The notes below the pieces were generated by a model, which searched no databases, was not told the DNA's origin, and saw only the letters and a program-made list of their open reading frames with translations. A DNA stretch of 64,000 nt from assembly GCA_942490535.1 (NCBI GenBank), contig CALNXQ010000005.1, positions 1,674,001 through 1,738,000 of the forward strand, in the 5' to 3' direction. Shown in pieces: positions 27,101-34,656 of the stretch (its first letter is position 1; every line of letters starts with the position of its first letter). The translations under genes were made by a program, and so were the position numbers. This DNA is from JAEINY01 sp942490535. GTDB lineage: Bacteria; Bacteroidota; Bacteroidia; Bacteroidales; Marinilabiliaceae.

Positions 27101-28342
27101 TATGCTTCCATCTTCAGTGAAACAGCGCGTGCATTTACCGAAGCGGTAGATTTTAAAATTGAAGAGGAACGCATGGCCGTGATTATTCAGGAAGTGGTCG
27201 GTCATGCCTACGATCGGGTTTTTTATCCGCACATCAGTGGAGTGGCCCAATCTTATAATTTCTATGCCTATGGGCATATGAATCCGGAGGACGGCTTTGC
27301 GGTCATTGCTTTGGGATTGGGGAAATATGTGGTCGATGGTGAAAAGGCCTGGCGCTTTTGTCCGGTCTATCCTGACCTGGAGAACAATGCACCCAAGGAT
27401 CAGTTAAAAAATTCACAAACTGAATTTTATGCAGTGGATCTTGGCAAGCAGCATCTTGACTTGCTGGAGGGGGAGACGGCAGGCTTAATTCGAAAGGATT
27501 GTTATGAAGCCGAGGAACATGGGACAATCCGGCATTTGGCCTCGGTTTATAACCCGGATAACAATACCATCACCCCCGGATTGGAACAAGCGGGACCCCG
27601 CATCCTGAATTTTACAGATATTCTGAAATACAATTACATGCCCTTGTCCAAAACCATTGAGGTGGTTTTGGATGTGGTGAAAGAAGCATTGGGGACGCCG
27701 GTTGAAATTGAATTTGCAGTGGATTTGAATAAGGACAGCAAGGGACGCACTTTTTTTTATCTGCTTCAAATTAAACCCTTGATTGGCAGTGCGCATGATT
27801 ATTCCATCGATCCATCTAAAATAGAGGAGGATAAAATTGTTTTAAAAACCAGCCACGGCATGGGCAATGGCAAAATTACGGATATCCGGGATGTGGTGTA
27901 TGTGGATGTGGATGCCTTTGATAAAGCACAAACCCGTGAAATGGCTGTCGAGATAGAGCAAATTAATAGCCGGATGAAAGTGGAGGGGCGGCCCTATGTG
28001 TTAATTGGACCAGGGCGATGGGGAACACGTGATCCGTGGATCGGTATTCCGGTTACCTGGACACAAATTTCGCAGGCCAAAGTGATTATTGAAACCGATC
28101 TGGAAGATTATCCTTTGGAAGCATCCGGAGGGTCGCACTTTTTTCATAATGTCACCTCCATGAATGTGGGCTATCTTTCGGTACAACATCACGAAAAAGA
28201 TGCATATGTCAATTGGAATTTGCTTAATCAACAACCATTAGTGGAACAAACGCGTTATTTTAAACACATACAGTTTAATAATCCGATTACCATTCGCATG
28301 GATGGACGAAAAAGAATGGCCATTATTACGTATGACGAATAA
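24104..28342 (+). CDS. Giant sensor protein: three GAF-like repeats, two receiver domains, PPDK_N nucleotide-binding domain
   Basis: A 1412-residue cytoplasmic protein. Three tandem ~130-residue repeats (about 22-140, 148-268, 276-396) share INxTTRIIN, VARI and DG(x)2G-I-x-YY motifs and look like a GAF-type sensor fold. A receiver-like domain (~452-585) has Met515 where the phosphoacceptor Asp should be. A second receiver (~599-742) keeps E604/D605, D675, the QSS Ser and K728. From ~858 to ~1225 lies a PPDK_N (PEP synthase ATP-grasp) domain: SGGSLGGKGRGLAF, LAVRSSGILED, GLGKYVVDGE, FYLLQIKPL. No TSHAA phosphohistidine domain or PEP-binding barrel follows; instead there is a ~170-residue tail (LIGPGRWGTRDPW, SHFFHN). 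Such proteins are often labelled PEP/pyruvate-binding. I infer a signalling role rather than PEP synthesis. Confidence 0.82.
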   Translation: MQKGWNKMDAINQGSEGGPASARILMILNQVVQIIKQDNPIDETLEELVGVLPQAWLHPDEIGVRIRFKELEFASFGFMERGPGITERFSTVDGDKGAIDAYYLTEQPIRDEGPFLYDERLLINQTSRLLSGFINHIISERKHSESIERLKELSVINRTTRIINEGQSVDDVLQQVAFLMPSGWQYPEFAVARISYAGRDYTSERFIETEWVQTQRFQTMDGGSGSMDVFYTRDFSYLSGDAFLKEERDLLTNLTRLITDFLNRILAQSEIKERHERVKELKTINETTRIINQHMPVSFTLSRIAELLPTGMQFPLYSVARIRLEQHEFTSPGFMETPWVLRYKFETIDGQTGAIEIYYLKEFAKTRQELFLNEENDLIRNLANLIVGYLNSIHARDLMEKSRRLYAGEFLKQKKETVKVPTRKSKHLLQNFMHKNNAARDIYYDLMPFKVKEILLVSNLFDAYAIESEGRFTEQIMGGFHQLHLLTLPRVTGVTTYEEAIDKLNEKHFDLIIVMVGVDKHAPLELSQLVKKAYPYIPIFILLNNDADIPFFEARKTEMGVLDELFVWNGDPKIFSSMVFHLEDKVNVENDTQVGLARVILLVEDSVKYYSKYLPLLYSSVLEQTNRLIEDVGVDELYAVLRLRARPKVLVVSSYESALEIFDKYKDYLLCLISDVEFLRNGRLDQNAGFDLVNYVKSKLKDLPVIMQSSKIEYSQDAYELKTVFINKYSESLLQDIKTFISHYLGFGNFVYKDAHGRSIAIARNLKEFEQNLRNVPIDSIVYHARKNHFSMWLMARGEIKIARKIAPYRITDFETEESLREYLIQVLRRHREEQNQGKVIDFDEVDSIDENNVYSLSGGSLGGKGRGLAFINTLLFNFDFAAHVPGVVIKMPRTTVIGTDEFELFLERNKLQDLYFRDLSYQEIKTIFLEGTLTQTLERRLKRLLTLFKKPLAVRSSGILEDSLKQPFAGVFDTYLLPNNHENPEERFHQLCAAIKLVYASIFSETARAFTEAVDFKIEEERMAVIIQEVVGHAYDRVFYPHISGVAQSYNFYAYGHMNPEDGFAVIALGLGKYVVDGEKAWRFCPVYPDLENNAPKDQLKNSQTEFYAVDLGKQHLDLLEGETAGLIRKDCYEAEEHGTIRHLASVYNPDNNTITPGLEQAGPRILNFTDILKYNYMPLSKTIEVVLDVVKEALGTPVEIEFAVDLNKDSKGRTFFYLLQIKPLIGSAHDYSIDPSKIEEDKIVLKTSHGMGNGKITDIRDVVYVDVDAFDKAQTREMAVEIEQINSRMKVEGRPYVLIGPGRWGTRDPWIGIPVTWTQISQAKVIIETDLEDYPLEASGGSHFFHNVTSMNVGYLSVQHHEKDAYVNWNLLNQQPLVEQTRYFKHIQFNNPITIRMDGRKRMAIITYDE

Positions 28343-28429
28343 TCACATTCTGATAAAAAGTTGAAGCTCAATTGTGAATCAGATGGATTGTAAAGCTGGT
28401 AGTTGTTGTTAATGATCTCCAAACTTTAA

Positions 28430-31417
28430 ATGACACAGATGGATAATATGCCGGTCAATTTGCGCTACTCTAATTTCTTTGCTGAAACAGCGTTCAATCG
28501 TTTAATGCAAAAACGCATCCATAAAGTATTGTTGATTTGCAGTGCCTATGATGCCTTTATTTTGGAAGAAGATGGACGGATAGATGAGCAGATTTTCAAT
28601 GAATACGTCGCTCTTAATTTGCGTTATCCACCCCAGTTCATTCACGTGGAGACTGCCCATGAGGCCTTTCAGGTATTGGAGGAGCAAACAATCGATTTGG
28701 TGATAACCATGTTGAGTATTGGGGGCATGGATCCCTTTTCCATGGCAAAAAAGGTGAAGGAGAAATACGCTTCTATTCCCATTGTTGTACTGACCCATTT
28801 TTCCCGCGAAGTATCGGTGCGCATGTCACGTGAGGATACCAGCGCCATTGACTACATCTTTTGTTGGTTGGGCAATGCCGATATCATGTTGGCCATCATA
28901 AAGCTGATTGAAGACGAAATGAATGTGGACCACGACGTGCAGGAAGTAGGCGTGCAAAGTATTTTGCTGATTGAAGATTCCATTCGTTTTTATTCCAGTT
29001 ATTTACCGTTGATCTACCGGATTGTGTTGACCCAATCCAAAAAATTCATGGATGAAGGCCTAAATGAGCATCAAAAGATGATGCGCATGCGCGGACGTCC
29101 TAAGATTCTGCTGGCCACCAATTACGAAGAAGCCCTGGAGATGTATGAGAAATACGAATCCAATTTATTGGGGATCATTTCTGATGTGGCCTATAACAAA
29201 GAGGGGCAGAAGGATCCCGAAGCCGGGATTAAACTGGCCCGGCATGTGAAGGAACGTAACCCCTATATGCCCTTTATTTTACAATCGTCCAATCGCGATC
29301 TGGAAGAGGTCGCCAAAGAATTAAAGGTGAGTTTTATCTATAAACACTCCAAGTCATTATTGCGTCGATTAAAGGAGTTGCTCAACAAATACCTGGCTTT
29401 TGGAGATTTTGTGTTTGTCAATCCGGCTACGGGTGAAGAAGTGGGGCGCGCCAGTAATTTAAAGACCTTGCAGGAACGCCTGTTTCAAATTCCGGATGAA
29501 TCCTTGATGTACCATTTTCAGCGCGATCATGTCTCCAAATGGTTGAACGCCCGGGCTCTTTTTGCAATTGCCGAAGTGTTGAAATACATTCGGGTGGAAG
29601 ATTTTAACAGCCTTGATGATACCAAACGCTTTTTATTTGATACCATTGCCAACTTTCGGTTTAATAAGGGGCGTGGCATAATTGCCAAGTTCTACAGGGA
29701 AAAATTTGATGAGTACCTTACTTTTACACGCATCGGTGATGGTACCATTGGCGGTAAAGCCAGGGGCCTGGCATTTCTGAACATGCTCATTAAAAAACAC
29801 GATGTGTTCAGTCAATTTGGCGAAGTGGTTGTCACTATCCCGCGAACAGTGGTGATTAGCACAGATATTTTTGAAGAGTTCATGGAAGTGAACCAGTTGT
29901 ATCCGCTGGCACTGTCGGAGGCCTCGGATGACGAAATCCTCCAGGCTTTTGTGGCCGGACATTTGCCGGAACGCATTCATGGAGATTTGTATAAATTCAT
30001 TACTATTTTGCGGGGCCCCATTGCCATCCGGTCCAGCAGTGTTTTGGAAGATAGCCACTATCAGCCTTTTGCCGGTATCTATTCCACGTATATGATTGCA
30101 CAAGGACCCGATGAAGGGGTGGAATTGACGCAATTGTGCGATGCCATTAAATGTGTGTATGCCTCTGCCTTTTTCAAATCCAGCAAGCAATACATGGAAG
30201 CCACCATGAATGTGATTGATGAAGAACGCATGGGCATTGTCTTACAGGAAGTGGTTGGTCAACAGCATGACGATGTGTTTTATCCCACGTTTTCGGGGGT
30301 GGGACGGTCGGTGAATTTTTATCCCATTGCACCCGAAAAAGCGGAAGATGGCATTGTGAACGTAGCCATGGGCCTGGGTAAACACATTGTGGAAGGAGGG
30401 GTATCCTTGCGCTTCTCACCCAAATATCCCAGAAAGATTTTGCAGTTATCAACCACCGACATGGCCATTAAAGAAACGCAAAAAACCTTTTATGCCCTGG
30501 ATCTGAATTCAGCCAGTTTTATCCCTTCGGTGAATGATGCAGTAAACTTAAAAACCCTGGATCTGAAAACCGCCGAAAGGCATGGCACCTTGAGGTGGCT
30601 GGGATCTGTGTATGATTTTCAGTACCATATGATCAAAGATGGACTCATGGCCGATGGGATGCGATTAGTGACCTTTGCCAATGTATTGAAGTACGATGCT
30701 TTTCCTCTGGCTGAAATTATCGGGCATGTGCTGGAGATTGGACAAAAAGAAATGAACCAGCCGGTGGAGGTGGAATTTGCTGTGGATCTGCAGCCCAAAC
30801 CCGGATTACCACCCATCTTATATTTATTACAGATCCGGCCCATTGTGGACTCCAAAGAGACCATTTCCGAAAAGCTGGAGGAAGTGCCTCAGAAGGAGAC
30901 CTTGATAGCTTCCAAATCAGCCCTGGGAAATGGGATTATCAATGATGTGTATGACGTGGTGTACATCAAACCACAAACATTTAATCCGGCCAACAACACG
31001 GCACTCGTGCCTGTTTTTGATCGCCTTAACAAGGCCTTTCATGATGCCAATCAGTATTATGTGCTCATTGGACCCGGCCGCTGGGGTTCACAAGATCCGT
31101 GGTTGGGGGTGCCTGTGAAATGGGCACAAATTTCCTCAGCCCGGGTGATTGTGGAAACAGGGCTGGAAAATTACCGCATTGATCCCAGTCAGGGCACCCA
31201 TTTCTTTCAAAATCTTACCAGTCTGCGAGTTGGTTATTTCACCGTGATTCCTTCCATTGGTGATGGGTATTGGGATGTGGATTTCTTAGACCGGCAGCCA
31301 GCCGTCTTCGAGGATCAGTACATCCGACATGTGCGCTTTGAACAGCCTTGTGTGATTAAGATTGATGGACAGAAGAGCCTGGGTGTGGTCATGCTGCCCG
31401 ATGTGCAGCGGGAGTAG
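28430..31417 (+). CDS. Receiver-receiver-PPDK_N protein, paralogue lacking the GAF-like repeats
   Basis: A 995-residue paralogue of the upstream protein, 87 nt downstream and clearly its partner. It begins directly with the receiver-like domain (~32-163) whose phosphoacceptor position is Met94. A receiver with E182/D183, D252, QSS and K305 follows (~177-318). The PPDK_N domain starts at IGDGTIGGKARGLAF (K443), has IAIRSSSVLED (R534), GLGKHIVEGG and YLLQIRPI, and ends in the same family-specific tail (LIGPGRWGSQDPWLG, THFFQN). No phosphohistidine or PEP domain is present. Conservation of the Met-for-Asp change in both paralogues argues that it is functional. GDH3 follows 149 nt downstream. Confidence 0.82.
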   Translation: MTQMDNMPVNLRYSNFFAETAFNRLMQKRIHKVLLICSAYDAFILEEDGRIDEQIFNEYVALNLRYPPQFIHVETAHEAFQVLEEQTIDLVITMLSIGGMDPFSMAKKVKEKYASIPIVVLTHFSREVSVRMSREDTSAIDYIFCWLGNADIMLAIIKLIEDEMNVDHDVQEVGVQSILLIEDSIRFYSSYLPLIYRIVLTQSKKFMDEGLNEHQKMMRMRGRPKILLATNYEEALEMYEKYESNLLGIISDVAYNKEGQKDPEAGIKLARHVKERNPYMPFILQSSNRDLEEVAKELKVSFIYKHSKSLLRRLKELLNKYLAFGDFVFVNPATGEEVGRASNLKTLQERLFQIPDESLMYHFQRDHVSKWLNARALFAIAEVLKYIRVEDFNSLDDTKRFLFDTIANFRFNKGRGIIAKFYREKFDEYLTFTRIGDGTIGGKARGLAFLNMLIKKHDVFSQFGEVVVTIPRTVVISTDIFEEFMEVNQLYPLALSEASDDEILQAFVAGHLPERIHGDLYKFITILRGPIAIRSSSVLEDSHYQPFAGIYSTYMIAQGPDEGVELTQLCDAIKCVYASAFFKSSKQYMEATMNVIDEERMGIVLQEVVGQQHDDVFYPTFSGVGRSVNFYPIAPEKAEDGIVNVAMGLGKHIVEGGVSLRFSPKYPRKILQLSTTDMAIKETQKTFYALDLNSASFIPSVNDAVNLKTLDLKTAERHGTLRWLGSVYDFQYHMIKDGLMADGMRLVTFANVLKYDAFPLAEIIGHVLEIGQKEMNQPVEVEFAVDLQPKPGLPPILYLLQIRPIVDSKETISEKLEEVPQKETLIASKSALGNGIINDVYDVVYIKPQTFNPANNTALVPVFDRLNKAFHDANQYYVLIGPGRWGSQDPWLGVPVKWAQISSARVIVETGLENYRIDPSQGTHFFQNLTSLRVGYFTVIPSIGDGYWDVDFLDRQPAVFEDQYIRHVRFEQPCVIKIDGQKSLGVVMLPDVQRE

Positions 31418-31426
31418 ACTATCCCT

Positions 31427-31548
31427 AACCCCGGACTTCAGGCTGGGGCTCAACGATCTGTCCGTGGCCACGCCTTCGCCCAATGACATACTTAAAGGAC
31501 TTCAGTCCTGACAACTGACATAATGTAACCAACCGGGACTAAAGTCCC
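31427..31548. repeat. REP-like palindromes between receiver/PPDK_N gene and GDH3
   Basis: Three short palindromic pieces share a GGACTnnAGTCC theme: CCCCGGACTTCAGGCTGGGG (31429-31448), AGGACTTCAGTCCT (31496-31509) and GGGACTAAAGTCCC (31535-31548). They resemble the REP/RAYT-type repeats scattered in Bacteroidota genomes. The last ends 18 nt before the GDH3 start codon. No RAYT transposase is in the window. Confidence 0.6.
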
Positions 31549-31566
31549 TCAACCAATACCAGCAGT

Positions 31567-32907
31567 ATGAACCTCGAACGATTTCTATTACAATTGGAGC
31601 AACGTCACCCCGGTGAACCGGAGTTTCAGCAGAGTGTTCGTGATATAATCACCTCTGTGAGTGATCACATCCGCAATGATTTCCGGCTGGAGCAGGCCGG
31701 TATTCTGGAGCGCCTCACAGAACCCGATCGGGTGCTTATTTTTAAAGTACCCTGGACCAATGACCAGGGAAAAGTAATGGTAAATCGCGGCTACCGTGTG
31801 CAGTACAACAACGCCCTGGGGCCTTATAAAGGAGGCTTGCGCTTCCATCCCCAATTGACGCTGGGTACTGTTAAGATGCTGGCCTTCGAGCAGGTATTTA
31901 AAAATAGCCTGACGGCCCTGTCTTTGGGAGGGGCAATGGGGGGCGCCGATTTTGATCCCTATGGCAAATCGGATGGCGAAGTGATGCGCTTCTGTCAGAG
32001 CTTCATGATGGAGCTTTGGCACATCCTGGGACCGGATATTGATATCCCTGGCGGTGATATTGGTGTGGGTGGGCGTGAAATCGGTTACCTTTTCGGGATG
32101 CTTAAGAAACTCAGCCGACGGCACAATGGCACTTTTACCGGGAAGGGCCCGGATTGGGGTGGCATTGGTTTACGTCAGGAAGCGACCGGCTATGGCATCA
32201 TCTATTTCCTAAAGGCACTGTTGGATCAGCGGGGTGATAGCTTGCAGGGGAAGATCGTGGCCGTGTCCGGCTTCGGCAATGTCGCCCATGGAGTCATTGC
32301 CAAAGCCATTGATTTAGGCGCCAAAGTGGTGACCATATCCGGTCCTGATGGCTGTATTCATGACCCGGAGGGTATTTCGGGCGATAAACTCAATTACCTG
32401 GTGGAGATGCGGGCGTCCCATGAAGACCTGGTTCGGTCCTATTCCATGGAATTTCCAGGAACCGCCTATTTCGAAGGGGAGAAACCCTGGAAAATACCTT
32501 GTGACATCGCCATTCCCTGTGCCATCCAAAATGAATTGGATCAGGCGGATGCCAGATTGTTAATGAACAATGGCTGTCAGTTATTGGTGGAAGGCGCCAA
32601 TCGCCCATGTACCTCGGGAGCCCTGGATGTACTCGAAAATCAGGCGATCACCTTTATTCCCGGTAAGGCGGTGAATGGGGGAGGCGTGGTGGTATCGGCA
32701 TTGGAGCTGGCACAAAATGCCATGAAAATGGTGTGGACCAATGCTGAAGTCGATCAGCGCCTGCAAACCATCATGCAGCGCACCTACCAGTTGTGTAGAC
32801 GCTATGGAGCACTTGAAGGGGGCGGCGTGAATTATCAACGCGGTGCCAATCTGGCCGCATTTCAACGGGTGGCCGAGGCTATGATTGATCAAGGCTCCAT
32901 CGGATAA
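31567..32907 (+). CDS. Glutamate dehydrogenase-like protein 3, catalytic Lys replaced by Met
   Basis: A 446-residue, full-length and undamaged frame, clearly of the hexameric GDH family. Of the key residues, K88 (PYKGGLRF), K112 (FKNSLT) and D164 are kept. The catalytic lysine is not: GGGKGGSDFDPKGK reads GGAMGGADFDPYGK, with Met124 at that site (codon ATG at 31936-31938). PAGD becomes PGGD and NAGGVAVSGLE becomes NGGGVVVSALE. The Rossmann part (VSGFGNVAHGVIAKA, ISGPDGCIHD) resembles GDH1. Codon use is unbiased and more GC-rich than GDH1. It is probably not an ordinary GDH; a regulatory subunit or altered specificity is likelier than a pseudogene, as no frame damage is seen. Confidence 0.88.
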   Translation: MNLERFLLQLEQRHPGEPEFQQSVRDIITSVSDHIRNDFRLEQAGILERLTEPDRVLIFKVPWTNDQGKVMVNRGYRVQYNNALGPYKGGLRFHPQLTLGTVKMLAFEQVFKNSLTALSLGGAMGGADFDPYGKSDGEVMRFCQSFMMELWHILGPDIDIPGGDIGVGGREIGYLFGMLKKLSRRHNGTFTGKGPDWGGIGLRQEATGYGIIYFLKALLDQRGDSLQGKIVAVSGFGNVAHGVIAKAIDLGAKVVTISGPDGCIHDPEGISGDKLNYLVEMRASHEDLVRSYSMEFPGTAYFEGEKPWKIPCDIAIPCAIQNELDQADARLLMNNGCQLLVEGANRPCTSGALDVLENQAITFIPGKAVNGGGVVVSALELAQNAMKMVWTNAEVDQRLQTIMQRTYQLCRRYGALEGGGVNYQRGANLAAFQRVAEAMIDQGSIG

Positions 32908-33186
32908 ACGTTTGTTTCGGTACTAAAAAAATCGGACTCATTTCTAATTTTTGCAGATACAATTAACCTTATTAAAAAGAACGAAATAATTCTCTGGTAT
33001 AGGGTTATAAGGTCAATTTTCTTTCTTGTGAATTTGCTATTAAAATTGGTTCTGTGCGACACTTACTTCTTTCTGGTTTATACTCGTTTAGTTTCAGTTT
33101 ACATAAATATCTTTTAGTGTTTTCATTGGATTGAAGAATAATGTTTTTAGAAATCGGTATTTCTTTAGATGACGGATATCCAAAGC
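32908..33186. other. Gene-free interval
   Basis: AT-rich sequence between GDH3 and the terminator of the next gene. A 65-codon minus-strand frame at 33005-33202 runs into that terminator and has no protein-like features. I see nothing else. Confidence 0.6.
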
Positions 33187-33216
33187 AAAAGCCGGCCTCC
33201 AAAGAGCACCGGCTTT
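33187..33216 (-). terminator. Rho-independent terminator after porin-like gene
   Basis: AAAGCCGG / CCGGCTTT stem with a 12-13-nt loop. On the minus strand it is followed by TTTTGCTTTGG. Confidence 0.75.
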
Positions 33217-33241
33217 ACATTCATAGATATGGGTAATGCGA

Positions 33242-33859
33242 TTAAATACCAAATAATTTGAATCCTAGAGAGAAGGTTAAAACGTCAGTTTTTTGTCCAA
33301 TATTAGCTGTTTTTAAATCAGAGATATCTTTTAATCCCCATTCGTAACGCACATCAGCAGTCAGACGCCAGAACTCAACACCTGCACCTGCTTGAAAGGA
33401 CCAGTTAGTGCTTTTGAATTCATCTAGCCCAGGAATATCGGTCTTTGCTTTACCAATGAACGAGGCCACAGGACCAGCAACACCATATACACTTGCTACC
33501 TTCAGATCTAACAAACGAACATGTGCCAATAAGGGAATATCCCAGGAGTTGATGGTGACATCGTCTTTTAAAGTAAATTCATTTCCATTTTCTACATATG
33601 TAAGATCTTGGTTAGTCTTCTTTTTGGCATAATACATCTCAGGTTGGAATGAAACATTACCAAATAATCTCAAACGACCGTAAGCACCAAAAAGAAATCC
33701 ACTTTTAGCTTCATTTTTAATGGTTGAATTATCAGGTAAATCGCTCATGTTGATTTTAGTGGAGTTAAAACCAGTTTTTAAACCCACTGCAATGCGGTCT
33801 TGTGCAGATATCCCTGCTGCCATGGTAACGGCAACGATTAATACAAGAATCTTCTTCAT
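33242..33859 (-). CDS. Outer-membrane beta-barrel (porin family) protein
   Basis: A 205-residue protein with a signal peptide (MKKILVLIVAVTMAAGISAQ) and an eight-stranded-type small barrel: alternating hydrophobic strands such as IAVGLKTGFNSTKI, SGFLFGAYGRLRLF, WSFQAGAGVEFW and VLTFSLGFKLFGI, the last ending with aromatic or hydrophobic residues as barrels do. It matches the Bacteroidota outer-membrane beta-barrel (PorT-like/OprF-like) group. No specific function can be given. Monocistronic. Confidence 0.88.
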   Translation of the reverse strand: MKKILVLIVAVTMAAGISAQDRIAVGLKTGFNSTKINMSDLPDNSTIKNEAKSGFLFGAYGRLRLFGNVSFQPEMYYAKKKTNQDLTYVENGNEFTLKDDVTINSWDIPLLAHVRLLDLKVASVYGVAGPVASFIGKAKTDIPGLDEFKSTNWSFQAGAGVEFWRLTADVRYEWGLKDISDLKTANIGQKTDVLTFSLGFKLFGI

Positions 33860-34014
33860 TATTATTGTTTTTGAGTTAAATCACTATAAAAGTACACTCA
33901 TTTTTTAAATGAGCACATATAGTAGACAATCAAAGCGACTGTTGCACGTAAATATTTTTTATCGGGTTGTAAGGTAATAAGGGGTAGCCCGACTAAAATT
34001 TAAAATACGAAAGC

Positions 34015-34596
34015 ATGTATAAAAGATATGTTATAGCCTTGGTGATGCTCGTACTAATGGGACTTTCTCTTGAAGCTCAGTTGGGTGTGTTGCCCGGCGA
34101 TAAAGCGCCGGCATTTAATGCGCCCGATCAAAATGGTGTAACCATTGATTTAGCGGAAAAGCTTAAAGATGGACCGGTGGTGGTGTTCTTCTACCGGGGA
34201 CAGTGGTGTCCGTATTGTAACCGGTACCTGTCCGATCTGCAGGATTCATTGCAATACATTACCGATAAGGGCGCTTTTGTTGTTGCCATTACGCCGGAAA
34301 GGGGAGAAGAGATTGCCAGGACGGTGGTGAAAACAGGGACCCGGTTTTCAGTCATTTATGACGAAGGGCACCGGATCATGGATGCCTATGATGTCACGTT
34401 TGAATTGGCTGGTGCCAAACACCTGGTGTATAAGGCGGCAGGTATTGATATCAACAAAGCCAGTGGCAATGACGACCGGGCATTGCCCATCCCGGCTACC
34501 TTTATCATTGATCAAAATGGCATCGTGCAAATGCGCCATTTCGATACGGATTATAAGAAACGGATGTCTGTGGCACACATTATTGGATTACTATGA
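34015..34596 (+). CDS. Exported peroxiredoxin-like (AhpC/TSA) protein
   Basis: A 193-residue thioredoxin-fold protein with a signal peptide (to ~22, LSLEAQ). The active site is FYRGQWCPYCNRY (Cys65, Cys68), followed by VVAITPERGEE and, near the end, a cis-Pro segment PIPATFIIDQNG. The WCPYC motif within an AhpC/TSA context is typical of the peroxiredoxin-like redoxin group. It probably reduces peroxides or handles thiols in the periplasm. It converges on the TonB-fusion gene and has no operon partner. Confidence 0.9.
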   Translation: MYKRYVIALVMLVLMGLSLEAQLGVLPGDKAPAFNAPDQNGVTIDLAEKLKDGPVVVFFYRGQWCPYCNRYLSDLQDSLQYITDKGAFVVAITPERGEEIARTVVKTGTRFSVIYDEGHRIMDAYDVTFELAGAKHLVYKAAGIDINKASGNDDRALPIPATFIIDQNGIVQMRHFDTDYKKRMSVAHIIGLL

Positions 34597-34656
34597 GTTG
34601 GGGTTCATAGTGATGGGGTTTGGTTGAAAGGAAGGGGCTGCGGGTCTCTTCCTTTT

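Noticed and set aside
24167..28300. Several long minus-strand frames inside the giant sensor gene (up to 170 codons)
   Set aside because: They are antisense shadows of a strongly coding frame. None has a motif or signal.
31588..32124. 178-codon minus-strand frame within GDH3
   Set aside because: Antisense shadow of a clear GDH frame with family motifs throughout.
31567..32907. GDH3 as a pseudogene
   Set aside because: The frame is full length with no stops, frameshifts or truncations, and most structural motifs are kept. Only the catalytic site is changed.
33005..33202. 65-codon minus-strand frame before the porin terminator
   Set aside because: It overlaps the terminator hairpin and shows no motif.
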